Shown: positions 55,467-64,000 of the stretch, one piece after another | Layout of the letters: each line of letters opens with the position of its first letter | How positions within the stretch are numbered: the stretch's first letter is position 1 | DNA from: Ephydatia muelleri | Lineage: Eukaryota > Porifera > Demospongiae > Spongillida > Spongillidae | NCBI GenBank assembly: GCA_013339895.1 | Contig: JABACO010000007.1 | Span: 8,947,635 to 9,011,634, forward strand | Direction: 5' to 3' | DNA: 64,000 nt | Position numbers and translations under genes: made by a program | Notes under the pieces: generated by a model | What the model was told of the DNA's origin: nothing | The model's input: only the letters and a program-made list of their open reading frames with translations | Databases searched by the model: none

Positions 55467-55870
55467 ACATACACCTCCCTACACTCCCCTCACACTCCCA
55501 CCTTACACTCACCTCGTACACCCACCCTACACTCCCCACATACACCCACCCTACACTCACCTCGTACACCCACCCTACACTCACCTTGTACACCCACCCT
55601 ACACTCACCTCGTACACACACCCTACACTCCCCTCATACACCTCACCTCGTACACCCACCTTACACTCACCTTGTACACCCACTCTAAACTTATGCGAAC
55701 TCGTAAAGAAACTAATGAAGAGAAACAAGCAGACGCGGTACAACTGAATAACAACCTTAACCACTCTACATTCTCCTCGTACACACCCACCCTACACTCC
55801 CCTCATACACCCACCCTACACTCCCCTATACACCCACACTAAACTCCCCTCGTACACCCACTACACTCAC
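55467..55870. repeat. 24-bp minisatellite in pB3
   Basis: Unit GTACACCCACCCTACACTCACCTC, about 10 regular copies at 55500-55680, then a break and further copies at 55770-55870. Third locus in the window with a different 24-bp unit. Confidence 0.88.
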
Positions 55871-55871
55871 C

Positions 55872-57190
55872 AGTAGATGTGGCAGTACTCACAGGGACCT
55901 GGGGAGGAGACAGTCAGGGCACTGGCCCGGAGATGTGGCAGTATGTACAGGAACCTGAAGAGGAGACAGTCAGGGCACTGGCCAGGAGATGTGGCAGTAC
56001 TCACAGGGACCTGGGGAGGAGACAGTCAGGGCACTGGCCAGGAAATGTGGCAGTACTGACAAGGACCTGGGGAGGAGACAGTCAGGGCACTGGCCAGGAG
56101 ATGTGGCAGTACTCACAGGGATCTGGGGAGGAGACAGTCAGGGCACTGGCCAGGAGATGTGGCAGTATGCACAGGGACCTGGGGAGGAGACAGTCAGGGC
56201 ACTGGCCAGGAGATGTGGCAGTATGTACAGGGACCTGGGGAGGAGACAGTCAGGATACTGGCCAGGAAATGTGGCAGTACTCACAGGGACCTGGGGAGGA
56301 GACAGTCAGGGCACTGGCCCGGAGATGTGGCAGTATGTACAGGAACCTGAAGAGGAGACAGTCAGGGCACTGGCCAGGAGATGTGGCAGTACTCACAGGG
56401 ACCTGGGGAGGAGACAGTCAGGGCACTGGCCAGGAGATGTGGCAGTATGTACAGGGACCTGGGGAGGAGACAGTCAGGACATTGGCCAGGAAATGTGGCA
56501 GTACTCACAGGGACCTGGGGAGGAGACAGTCAGGGCACTGGCCCGGAGATGTGGCAGTATGTACAGGAACCTGGGGAGGAGACAGTCAGGATACTGGCCA
56601 GGAAATGTGGCAGTACTGACAAGGACCTGGGGAGGAGACAGTCAGGGCACTGGCCAGGAGATGTGGCAGTACTCACAGGGATCTGGGAAGGAGACAGTCA
56701 GGGCACTGGCCAGGAAATGTGGCAGTACTCACAGGGACCTGGGGAGGAGACAGTCAGGGCACTGGCCCGGAGATGTGGCAGTATGTACAGGAACCTGAAG
56801 AGGAGACAGTCAGGGCACTGGCCAGGAGATGTGGCTATATGTACAGGGACCTGGGGAGGAGACAGTCAGGGCACTGGCCAGGAGATGTGGCAGTACTCAC
56901 AGGGACTTGGGGAGGAGACAGTCAGGACACTGGCCAGGAGATGTGGCAGTATGGACAGGGACCTGGGGAGGAGACAGTCAGGACACTGGCCAGGAGATGT
57001 GGCAGTATGCACAAGGACCTGGGGAGGAGACAGTCAGGGCACTGGCCAGGAGATGTGGCAGTACTCATAGGGACCTGGGGAGGAGACAGTCAGGGCCCTG
57101 GCCAGTAGATGTGACAGTACTCAGTGACCTGGGGAGGAGACAGTCAGGGCACTGGCCAGGGGATGTGACAGGACTCTCTGGAGGAGACAG
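55872..57190. repeat. 56-bp minisatellite in pB3, about 23 copies
   Basis: ATGTGGCAGTACTCACAGGG... recurs every 56 bp (55877, 55933, 55989 and so on). All three plus frames stay open for hundreds of bases and each contains the same peptide cycle (GDVAVLTGTWGGDSQGTGQE). Copies alternate a few variant positions (ACTCAC/ATGTAC, GGCCAGG/GGCCCGG), suggesting higher-order duplication. Confidence 0.95.
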
Positions 57191-57698
57191 TCAGACAGGC
57201 AAGAATTGTGAGAGCTAGGAAGTTGCAACAAACCAGTGGTCCAAAAAGGTCTTATAAAGGGCATCCAATTGGTGCCGCGAGTGAAACAAGGGTCAACAAT
57301 ACTAAGTACAAGTCGAGCGCTAATTAGAATGAACACATGTATGAACTACGATGAGTTTTATAGTACGGAACATATTGCAGCGGTACCTATATATATAATT
57401 CTGTAGCTAAAAGGATGTCTTACAAGTATACGCCGCTCAAACACCTAACTACGTTAGTGACTTCTCATCGCCTCGTACGGTACTATCGTAACACTACCGT
57501 ATGGGTAGCACAATACAAAATCAGAAAATATTACAACGATCTAACGAAAATACGATAGAAAATGGAATACTGAACAAGAAAAAATCAACTTGCCCATACA
57601 AATCTCCTTCCGTTGAACCGCTGCGTACAGTTAACTGACAGGCGTCAAATTTGAAAAACGTACGAAATTAATTCGGCCGGAAGCGGTTAAACGTTTTG
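57191..57698. other. pB3 3' non-coding region
   Basis: No domain; leads to the right inverted repeat at 57698-57714. Confidence 0.5.
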
Positions 57699-58689
57699 GC
57701 TGGTAATCAGTTAAGCGCTCTTGGGTCTAGGCAGATTCGTAATTTGTGTGTCTTGGGTTTCTCCACTACCACCATTGAGTTCACCCTTTCAGTCGGTTCG
57801 TCTATTTTCCTTATGACTTGCAATGCTTCCATTTCGTCTAGTTCCTCCTTTATTCGATCCATTAGTGCTACAGGTTGGTTCCTGGGTGGACATATTGTTG
57901 GACGTATTTCTGGATCAGTTTTGATATGGTAGGAAGTTTTCAGACAGCCAAAGGTTTTGAACAGCTGTTGATACTGAGCTACTATTTTGTCAGTTTTTTC
58001 AACACTGAGTATCACCTTGATCAATCCCAGGTCCTGTGAGGCCTTGAAACTCATTATTGGGTCTTGGTTTGTCTTTACGATGAAGAACTCCAGATTGTTG
58101 TCTTGACAGCACAGATTGCATCGACCTACTATTGGTAGAGTGTCACCAGAGTATGTGGTTAGCTTGTTGAGGATTGCTGTAGTTCAGGCTTGTTTTCTCA
58201 ACTTCTTGAGGAAGAATGTTGGCTTGAGATCCTGTGTCGATTTTCAGTCTGACTGACAGTCCATGTATCTCTAGATTCACAAAACATTCATTCTCGCTAG
58301 AATGTGGCCTCCCTTTGCCAAGAGCACCAATGAATCTGAGATCCTCTGTTTCTTCCTTCTTTGATAATGTGTCAATCTTCTTTCTGGATTTGCACCATTT
58401 GGCAAAATGGTTGAATTTGCCACAGTTGGGACACTTCTTCCCATAAGCAGGGCATTTTCTTTTGGGGTGCACTGTGCCACAGTTGTGACAGTTGCCTGGA
58501 ACAGACTGCTTTTGACTTCCAGCTTTGTTCTGGGTTGTTGTCCTTTCCACGTATTTTTGTTTGCTGTGCTTCATGGCATGAACTACTGGATCGGTTACAG
58601 CCTCTTCGCTGATGCACTTCATCTGTTTCTTGGACACCTCCGCACGACAGATGTGTATTGCCTTGTCGTCAGATGCAATAACAATGTCA

Positions 58690-59408
58690 GAAGGAGAAAC
58701 AAGGGGAGTAGGAAGATTGTGCGGACTGGGGGGCAACGGAGAAACAGAATACGAAGGGGAGGGGGAGGAAACATTGAATTGAAGGGCGGGGGACGAGGGT
58801 GACATAGAAACAGTTCTGGGCGAAGACGAAGGATAAACATTGGAATGATGGGCTGGGGACGAGGATGTCGCGGCAAAAATCAAATTCAAATTCGAAATGC
58901 CCCATTAGAGACCCAGCTGTCGAGTAAGGTGGTGGTTTAGGACTTTGGGGGACAGGTGACGAAGGATAAACATTGGAATGATGGGCTGGGGACGAGGATG
59001 TCACGGCAAAAAATCAAATTCAAATTTGAAATGGGAGCAGGAGGGGAATCGCATGACACAGTGGGGGCACTGGAAGGCACCGTTCGGCGCCTCGGGTGGA
59101 TTAACGGTGCCATGCTGTGTTTTGACATGGCTATTGACGCTTTTCAGCGTTTCCGTCTCGTAGCCACACACGTCGCACGCAAACAGTTCTTGGTAAAGGT
59201 AGGCGGGATGGGACTTTTTGACGTGCCTATGTAGGGACGGTAAGATGTTGTACCAGAGTTCGCACACAGGGCACTGGTACGTCGGTTGGGAAGGGAACCG
59301 GATGAGGAAGGCGTTGTCATCATGAAGTTGGGAGGATGTTGAAGCCGGTGTGCCTGCGGATGGAATGGGTCCCTCACCTTCTGAGTCACTGAGGCCTGAT
59401 GACGACAC
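58690..59408 (-). pseudogene. LINE-D: R2-like LINE N-terminus (zinc fingers and linker)
   Basis: Starts MSSSGLSDSEGEGPIPSAGT at 59408. C2H2 finger 1 is CPVCELWYNILPSLHRHVKK-SH, finger 2 CDVCGYETETLKSVNSHVKTQ-H, and finger 3 starts CPHCVMRF but is cut after PSCSHF and fused to linker sequence (KFEFDF). A Ser/Pro-rich linker follows with a 73-bp direct repeat (58826-58898 and 58959-59032). Between the repeats lies a 23-base sliver from the LINE C-terminal coding region. It then joins Gypsy-4. The Myb domain, RT and endonuclease are absent. Confidence 0.8.
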
Positions 59409-59700
59409 TTCTCAGCTCCTGACTAAGATCAAGGTGCAACAAAAGCTTAAACTAAACTACACCTACCCTTAACCTATCCTAACCTAAGGCTTTCCCACCC
59501 CCCCGCAAAACACCCGAAACCGAAACTCCACAAATTACATTCGTAAGAACAGTTTAAAATTTTCATCAAATTACATGTTATATACATACACACAATAGTA
59601 TGAACATACAACAAAGCATGAACACATCAAAGTGTCAGTACAAACACATAATGAGAGGGCCTTCGCCTGAGCAGGTCAGGTGCATCTTCGCAGATGGGCC
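59409..59700 (-). promoter_or_regulatory. LINE-D 5' UTR
   Basis: Shares CCTAACCTAAGG, a C-run and CATTCGTAAGAACAGTTTAAA with the region upstream of LINE-C (62880-63200). It is therefore the family's 5' UTR, where an internal promoter would be expected. The border with the LINE-C 3' UTR is somewhere in 59650-59920. Confidence 0.55.
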
Positions 59701-59927
59701 CATCGACTTGAGGTCGTCGGAGAGTGGGTGTGTGCGAAATGTTTTTAATGAACAACTGGGTGAGGAAGAGACATAGACAAGATAAATGCACAGGTTTTGA
59801 TCTATAGCATGGAAGACCACATGACAGGATAGGAATTGTTATACTCCTGAAGTAGGGATGCAGAGGACATATGAGGAAAGATCAAAGTTGAAGTTTATGA
59901 AGGGAGATGGCGGATGTATCCTGAGAG

Positions 59928-62876
59928 TCAGGAGCGCTTTGTACACATTGAAGTGTACCAAATGTTCTGAGAGCCTCCAATGGCGGATGAGACAAATAAT
60001 TTTCTCATGAGAATCGCATATCGGTGACCAATGTGGAGGAGCTTCAGAACCTCTTCATTCCCCGGGAACCAGCTTCCAAGGCTGCCTATCACGAATGGAA
60101 GGAACTTAACTGAAGCGAAGTGCGTCGATAGCTGATGGCATAATGGTAGGTATTTTGCTATTTTAGTAGCTGCCGCCTCCTCCAGTGCAGATGGGGAGCC
60201 CTCAAAAGGCATTGTGACATCGACCAGGATCACTGAGGTGTTGTCTGGTGATATTATCGTGAGGTCTGGACGGTTGTTACCAGTGGTTTCCCGGAGGGGT
60301 TGTTCACGAAATTTGGATCCCAAGCTTTTGGGCGTGACTCGTACTAGACGGTCAAGGATGGTGTTATGCCTGTCACGAACCATCCCCAGATTCCTGGTGC
60401 AGTGATTTAACACATGCGACAGGGTCTCTGGGTGGGCGTGACAGAGTCGACAGCTTGTATCCGTGATGGGACGGCCACAACAAACTTGAACTGTTTTTAC
60501 TGGGAGCAGGTTGAGGCGGCTTTTGAGGGCAAAGCGATACTGGGGAAAGGATAGAAATGCCCCATTAGAGACCCAGTAGTTGGAAGATGAATGTAATTGG
60601 AGTGACGCAATCGCTCTGCCTAGGTCTTCACAGTCCAGAAGAGCGTGGAGATGGCGTTGGTATGCATAGGCTTTGAGAGCGCGAGAGCCTTGACGACGTT
60701 TGCTCCATGGGAAAGGGTCTGTTCCTTCACAGGCTAATGACACAGATGTGTCAGTCAGCAGGAGTTTCAAGGAGCAGAGAGCCAAACTGTCTCTTGCCAT
60801 ACTTCACACGTTCTTCAGATCCCCTTGGTTACCCTCCTGCTGAGCAGGAGGGGAGTTGAGGAAAACGGCAAGGTCTGTCAGCCGGGAAGAATCCAAGTGG
60901 GGGGCACGTTTTTCGACAGTTGCACGGAGTTGGTGGAGGGCAATTTGTCGTATGGCGGGATCGCGTGTATCTCCAAGGAAGTGAAAAGCTTGTGATGCTC
61001 TGGAGGCGTGTAGTTCATCTTCTACACTTGGGATGCCTAGACCGCCCAAAGCCTGAGGTGTATAGAAGAATTGGGTGCAGGCGCGGACTGGTAGCTTGCA
61101 TGAGGGCAACTTTGATCAGCTTCCTAATGGCAGAGTCGAGTTTGTGGGCCCAAGTCACTCCAGGAGATAGCACTTTGAGGGCAAAGGGGAGGCGGGGGAA
61201 GATGAAACGTTTAAAAGCATCAAGCTTTTGCCACTCCGCCAAGGGTGATGCAAATAGGAGGGTACAATCGTGGAGCAGGGTCGCCCGGAGAGATGTCAGG
61301 TCGGAGACGTTGGTAGCTCCAATGGGGCAGCCAAGATATTTATAACGGTCTCCCCAAGCGAGAGCTGGTATGGGGTCAAGGCCAAGGCTGTAGATGTGGG
61401 AAGCAACATAGATTGGGCTCTTCTTGTTGACCAGGGACAGTGAACCACACTTTTTGGGATTAAAAGTGAGACCTGCCCACGATGTAAAAGCTACGCAGCG
61501 GTCAAGGAGGGACTGAAGCTGTGTGCGGGAGGCAGCTATGACACACAGGTCATCCGCATAGGCCAGAGAGTGGAGAGATAGGGTAGCCAAGCCCACTGTC
61601 TGCCAGGAGTTGGTGTAACAGGCTGAACGGGGGCAGGCGAAGACACAGACGGTAAAATAAGAGTGGGCACGAATGGCTGAGCCGTCACGGACAAGGTATT
61701 CCGCGAGCGAGGACAATCAACAGAAGCACCAGCATTGGGGGAAATGACTGGGGCATCGGTGCAGGCGATACGGAGCTGCAGGGACGGGGACGCGACAGGT
61801 GTGGCAGACAGTGCACGCTGGGGAGAGAGAATACAGGACCCGGGAGCATTGAACGCAGAGGCCACGTCGGACACTTCATCCGTAAGGGAAACATTGAGAT
61901 GAGGGGGCGGGGACGAGAACGGGAGGTGAACAGCAGACGAAACACCAGAGGAATTGGGAGGGGTAGAAAATACAGACGGGTGAGAAACATTGAGGTGAGG
62001 GGATGGGGACGAGAGTGGGAGTTGAGCAGCAGAGGAAACATAGACATAAGGGGATGGGGACGAGAGAGGAGAAGTGGCGGTCAAATTCAAATTTGAATTT
62101 GAATCGGGACCTGTGTGGTTGGCAGCTGGTGGTAACGTATGTAGACCGGGTGATGATGGTTGCGACGGTGGGGAGGCGTTGACATCCTGTGTGGCGTTGT
62201 TGTCGACCAGCCAGGTAGGATTTTTAAGGAGGAAAGCGTGTTTAAATACTCCTACTTGTTTGCATGTCCGCGTGCAGATGGCTTTGGCAATCTCCACGTT
62301 GCTAGAGGGGCCCAAGCGTTTAAGAGCGACCTTAAACTTCACGATCTCGTCAGAGTCCCAAAGTCGACGTTTACCGTCGTTGTTAGCGGCTGCTCGTTCG
62401 ACACACGCTTCATCCATATGGCTGTTTCTAACATGTTGGCCATGCGACTTCTTGGAAAAGAAGCATAGAGGACAGTACTTGCATCGAAACGCACCCTCTG
62501 TATTGGTGGTAGCTTGAGCTGTTCCATGCTCAGCCTTGTGATGGGCGTTAAAAGCTTTGAGCGTGTCTGTTTTCTTGCCACAGTCATCACACACGAAGAT
62601 CTCTTTCAGCTTGTACAGCCCATGAGATGTTTTGACGTGCCTCCTGAGAGAGGCCAAAGTTGTGTAGCGTACATCACAGATAAGACATTTGAAGTTGGTT
62701 TGCGAAGGGAGGCATATCTTGAAGTTCAGCACGTAGGGTGATGGGGCTATGTCTTCTCCATCTGATGGTACATCACGAGACACACCCCTTTCAATCAACA
62801 CACCTTCACCATCCGACTCTGTGGACAACACTCTCTCCCAACCTCCGAGCAAGACCAGGTAGAAACAACCGTTCAA
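59928..62876 (-). mobile_element. LINE-C: R2-like non-LTR retrotransposon with internal RT deletion
   Basis: Minus strand from 62876: three C2H2 fingers (CLICDVRYTTLASLRRHVKT-SH, CDDCGKKTDTLKAFNAHHKA-EH, CKYCPLCFFSKKSHGQHVRN-SH), a Myb-like helix block (RRLWDSDEIVKFKVALKRLG) and a Ser/Pro linker with tandem repeats. An abrupt jump near 61680 leads into the end of RT, LHSLAYADDLCVIA (catalytic YADD). Then come RYKYLGCPIGATN, SFPQYRFALKSRLNLLPVKT, a CCHC knuckle CRLCHAHPETLSHVLNHC (near 60420) and the endonuclease RPDLTIIS...VDVTMPFEG...KIAKYL (near 60250). Fingers-Myb-RT-CCHC-endonuclease is the R2 domain order. About half of RT is missing, and there are frame changes near 61600, 61070 and 60800. 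It is outside rDNA. Confidence 0.87.
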
Positions 62877-63640
62877 ACAAAAAAACCCTTCCCTACCCTT
62901 AACAATGCCTAACCTATACGTAGACCTAACCTATACCTAAGGCTCACCCACCCCCCACAAAGGCACCCTAAAACTGAAAACCAATTACACTCGTAAGAAC
63001 AGTTTAAATCTTTCATATTGGAATTTACATACACGTATATAAACTCCAACGAGGGCCAGACTTTAATCCCACCGCTGGGCAGCCCCTCCGCCAATAAAAG
63101 CAGGTGATACACACAACTACACAAAAACTTCATAATTAAGTTCTTCCTTCGGAGAGGGCCAGCTTCAGAGGAGTTTTGAGGCCGCTTCTTCCCAGGAGGA
63201 TTCCCTCGATCGCGTCCTTCGCCGTGAAGCTCCGGAGTGGTGGAGGGTGAAGAACTTCCTGCCGCTGGTGGAGTTGTGGGATGATCGCTTCAGGTATGGG
63301 GCGCGATACTCCCCGTAGAGCCAGGATGGTACCCGTGAGGTGCGCCGTGATTCAGCTATATGTCTCGTGTGCAAGACCATCCCAACCCGCCCCCTGGCCA
63401 GACCAAGCAAAAAACAACCGCTCCATCCGAGTGAAACCGAAATTTACACTCGTAAGAACAGTTAAATCTTTCATAATGGAATTTGTAGGTACATACATAC
63501 GCAACAAAACCACCAGGGCCATTTTTAAACCCATCGCTGGGGAGCCCCTCTGCAAGTGCAGGGAAACAAGGTACACACATAAAATGATGTAGTTCTGTTC
63601 AGAGAGGGGGCCAGGCCACGTCCTCGCAATCCCGGATCAG
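62877..63640 (-). promoter_or_regulatory. LINE 5' UTR with a ~459-bp repeated unit
   Basis: ACACTCGTAAGAACAGTTTAAA lies at 62987 and again at 63446, with similar sequence following each (GGGCC, CCC-TCGCTGGG-AGCCCCTC, then GAGAGGGCCAG). This is a partial tandem 5' UTR, like the promoter monomers of some LINEs, or the UTR of a second truncated copy. No gene seen. Confidence 0.5.
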
Positions 63641-63659
63641 CACTCTGGAGTCCAGGAGT

Positions 63660-63820
<161 letters not shown>

Positions 63821-64000
63821 TAGAGGGGTCCAGCCCCTCAGGGAAAAAACCTCGGTCCCGTCCGGCGTAGGTGGAGTAGGGAGGTTGGTCGTGTGTGAGG
63901 TATGTTGCTGGTCGCGTGTGATATGTCCCTCGTCGGTCGTGTGTGATGTCTCTCCGGATCAGGAGCGATCTCCCGCCAGTCCGGTTCAGTTCAAGGTAAA
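63821..64000. other. non-coding, unassigned
   Basis: GC-richer sequence after the microsatellite with several GGTCGTGTGTGA words. No gene seen. Confidence 0.4.

Larger units (their letters stand above)
52639..57714 (+). mobile_element. pB3: piggyBac transposon, complete ends, carries two minisatellites
   Basis: TTAA at 52639-52642 and 57711-57714. The inverted repeats CTGATTACCAGCC and GGCTGGTAATCAG are perfect over 13 bp. A subterminal stem GCGTCTAAAGACGC lies at 52660-52673 and is partly repeated at 52703. It interrupts Gypsy-4 RT between DPRALN and KAIQ, and the host frame continues across a single TTAA. At 5.1 kb it is long for piggyBac because of the arrays at 55467-57190. Confidence 0.95.
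51366..58690 (-). mobile_element. Gypsy-4: Gypsy fragment split by pB3
   Basis: Minus strand order: gag end with two zinc knuckles (CHNCGTVHPKRKC, CPNCGKFNHFAKWC near 58410-58490), protease (LKIDTGSQANILP near 58230), RT start to DPRALN (58054-57715), the piggyBac pB3 (52639-57714), RT continuing from KAIQREHYKLPT (52638) with the palm near 52340, and RNase H with a tether (SQSGLGAVLMQDNQ, SDQKPLEII, DMVIADTLSRA) to 51366. No integrase or LTR is seen at either edge. The right edge is fused to LINE-D linker and the left edge meets LINE-B. Broken fossil with several breaks besides pB3. No LTR pair to date it. Confidence 0.85.

Noticed and set aside
55879-56798. 246- and 269-residue frames in the 56-bp array
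   Set aside because: All three frames are open and carry the same peptide cycle, so there is no evidence of selection on one frame.
55872-57190. CRISPR-like array
   Set aside because: Units are contiguous with no unique spacers, and the context is a eukaryotic transposon.
62880-62945. Telomere-like CCTAACC words
   Set aside because: Only a few irregular words, also present in the LINE-D 5' UTR, so they belong to the LINE.

Overview
This is a piece of a eukaryotic, almost certainly animal, nuclear genome: a transposon graveyard with no convincing host gene. The mix of families (CACTA/EnSpm with a TNP2-type transposase, Merlin, piggyBac, ISL2EU-like, hAT, Gypsy, BEL/Pao, and non-LTR elements with C2H2 fingers, a Myb-like domain and a restriction-like endonuclease) is typical of aquatic invertebrates. 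I cannot name the species. Coordinates are read by eye and may be off by a few bases, except where target-site duplications (TSDs) fix them.

Layout. 1-2.5 kb: a hAT tail, then a broken YqaJ-nuclease/PHD-finger gene facing a Harbinger-like transposase tail (an ISL2EU-type relic). 2.5-4.5 kb: the 5' half of a Gypsy element. 4.5-21.4 kb: CACTA territory. One CACTA end lies at 4491, a matching end at 21397, two TNP2 transposases lie inside in opposite orientations, and each is divergently paired with the same kind of multi-exon accessory gene. The same stretch holds a 153-bp satellite, two arrays of one 24-bp minisatellite, a TTAA-flanked MITE and a complete Merlin element whose coding region carries an internal inversion. 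21.4-25.6 kb: an R2-like LINE broken by a small hAT, a Gypsy 3' half and a third TNP2 scrap. 25.8-28.1 kb: a TTF/ZMYM1-like hAT. 28.5-28.8 kb: two fold-back structures.

29.5-38.5 kb: a Gypsy element with both LTRs, inserted in a 55-bp GT-rich minisatellite and itself carrying a nearly intact piggyBac (31776-35602) and a piggyBac-type MITE. 38.7-40 kb: a BEL/Pao tail and LINE endonuclease scraps. 41.2-47.7 kb: a large degraded gene family whose motif order parallels TNP2 transposases and which I do not recognise as any named superfamily. It is split by a second piggyBac. 47.8-51.4 kb: a LINE whose N-terminal region encodes RGG hexapeptide repeats, split by a MITE. 51.4-58.7 kb: a Gypsy fragment split inside its RT domain by a third piggyBac that carries two minisatellites. 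58.7-63.6 kb: two R2-like LINE copies with three C2H2 fingers, one with most of its RT deleted. 63.66-63.82 kb: a (TAG)n microsatellite.

Together these give a readable insertion stratigraphy. Exact TSDs fix three piggyBacs, two MITEs, Merlin, two hATs and one Gypsy in place, and several of them sit inside older elements. The most unusual items are the TNP2-like unnamed family, the inverted segment in Merlin, the conserved accessory gene of the two CACTA elements, the MITE whose first 35 bp track the end of the resident piggyBac, and the recurrent 24-bp period of four separate minisatellites.
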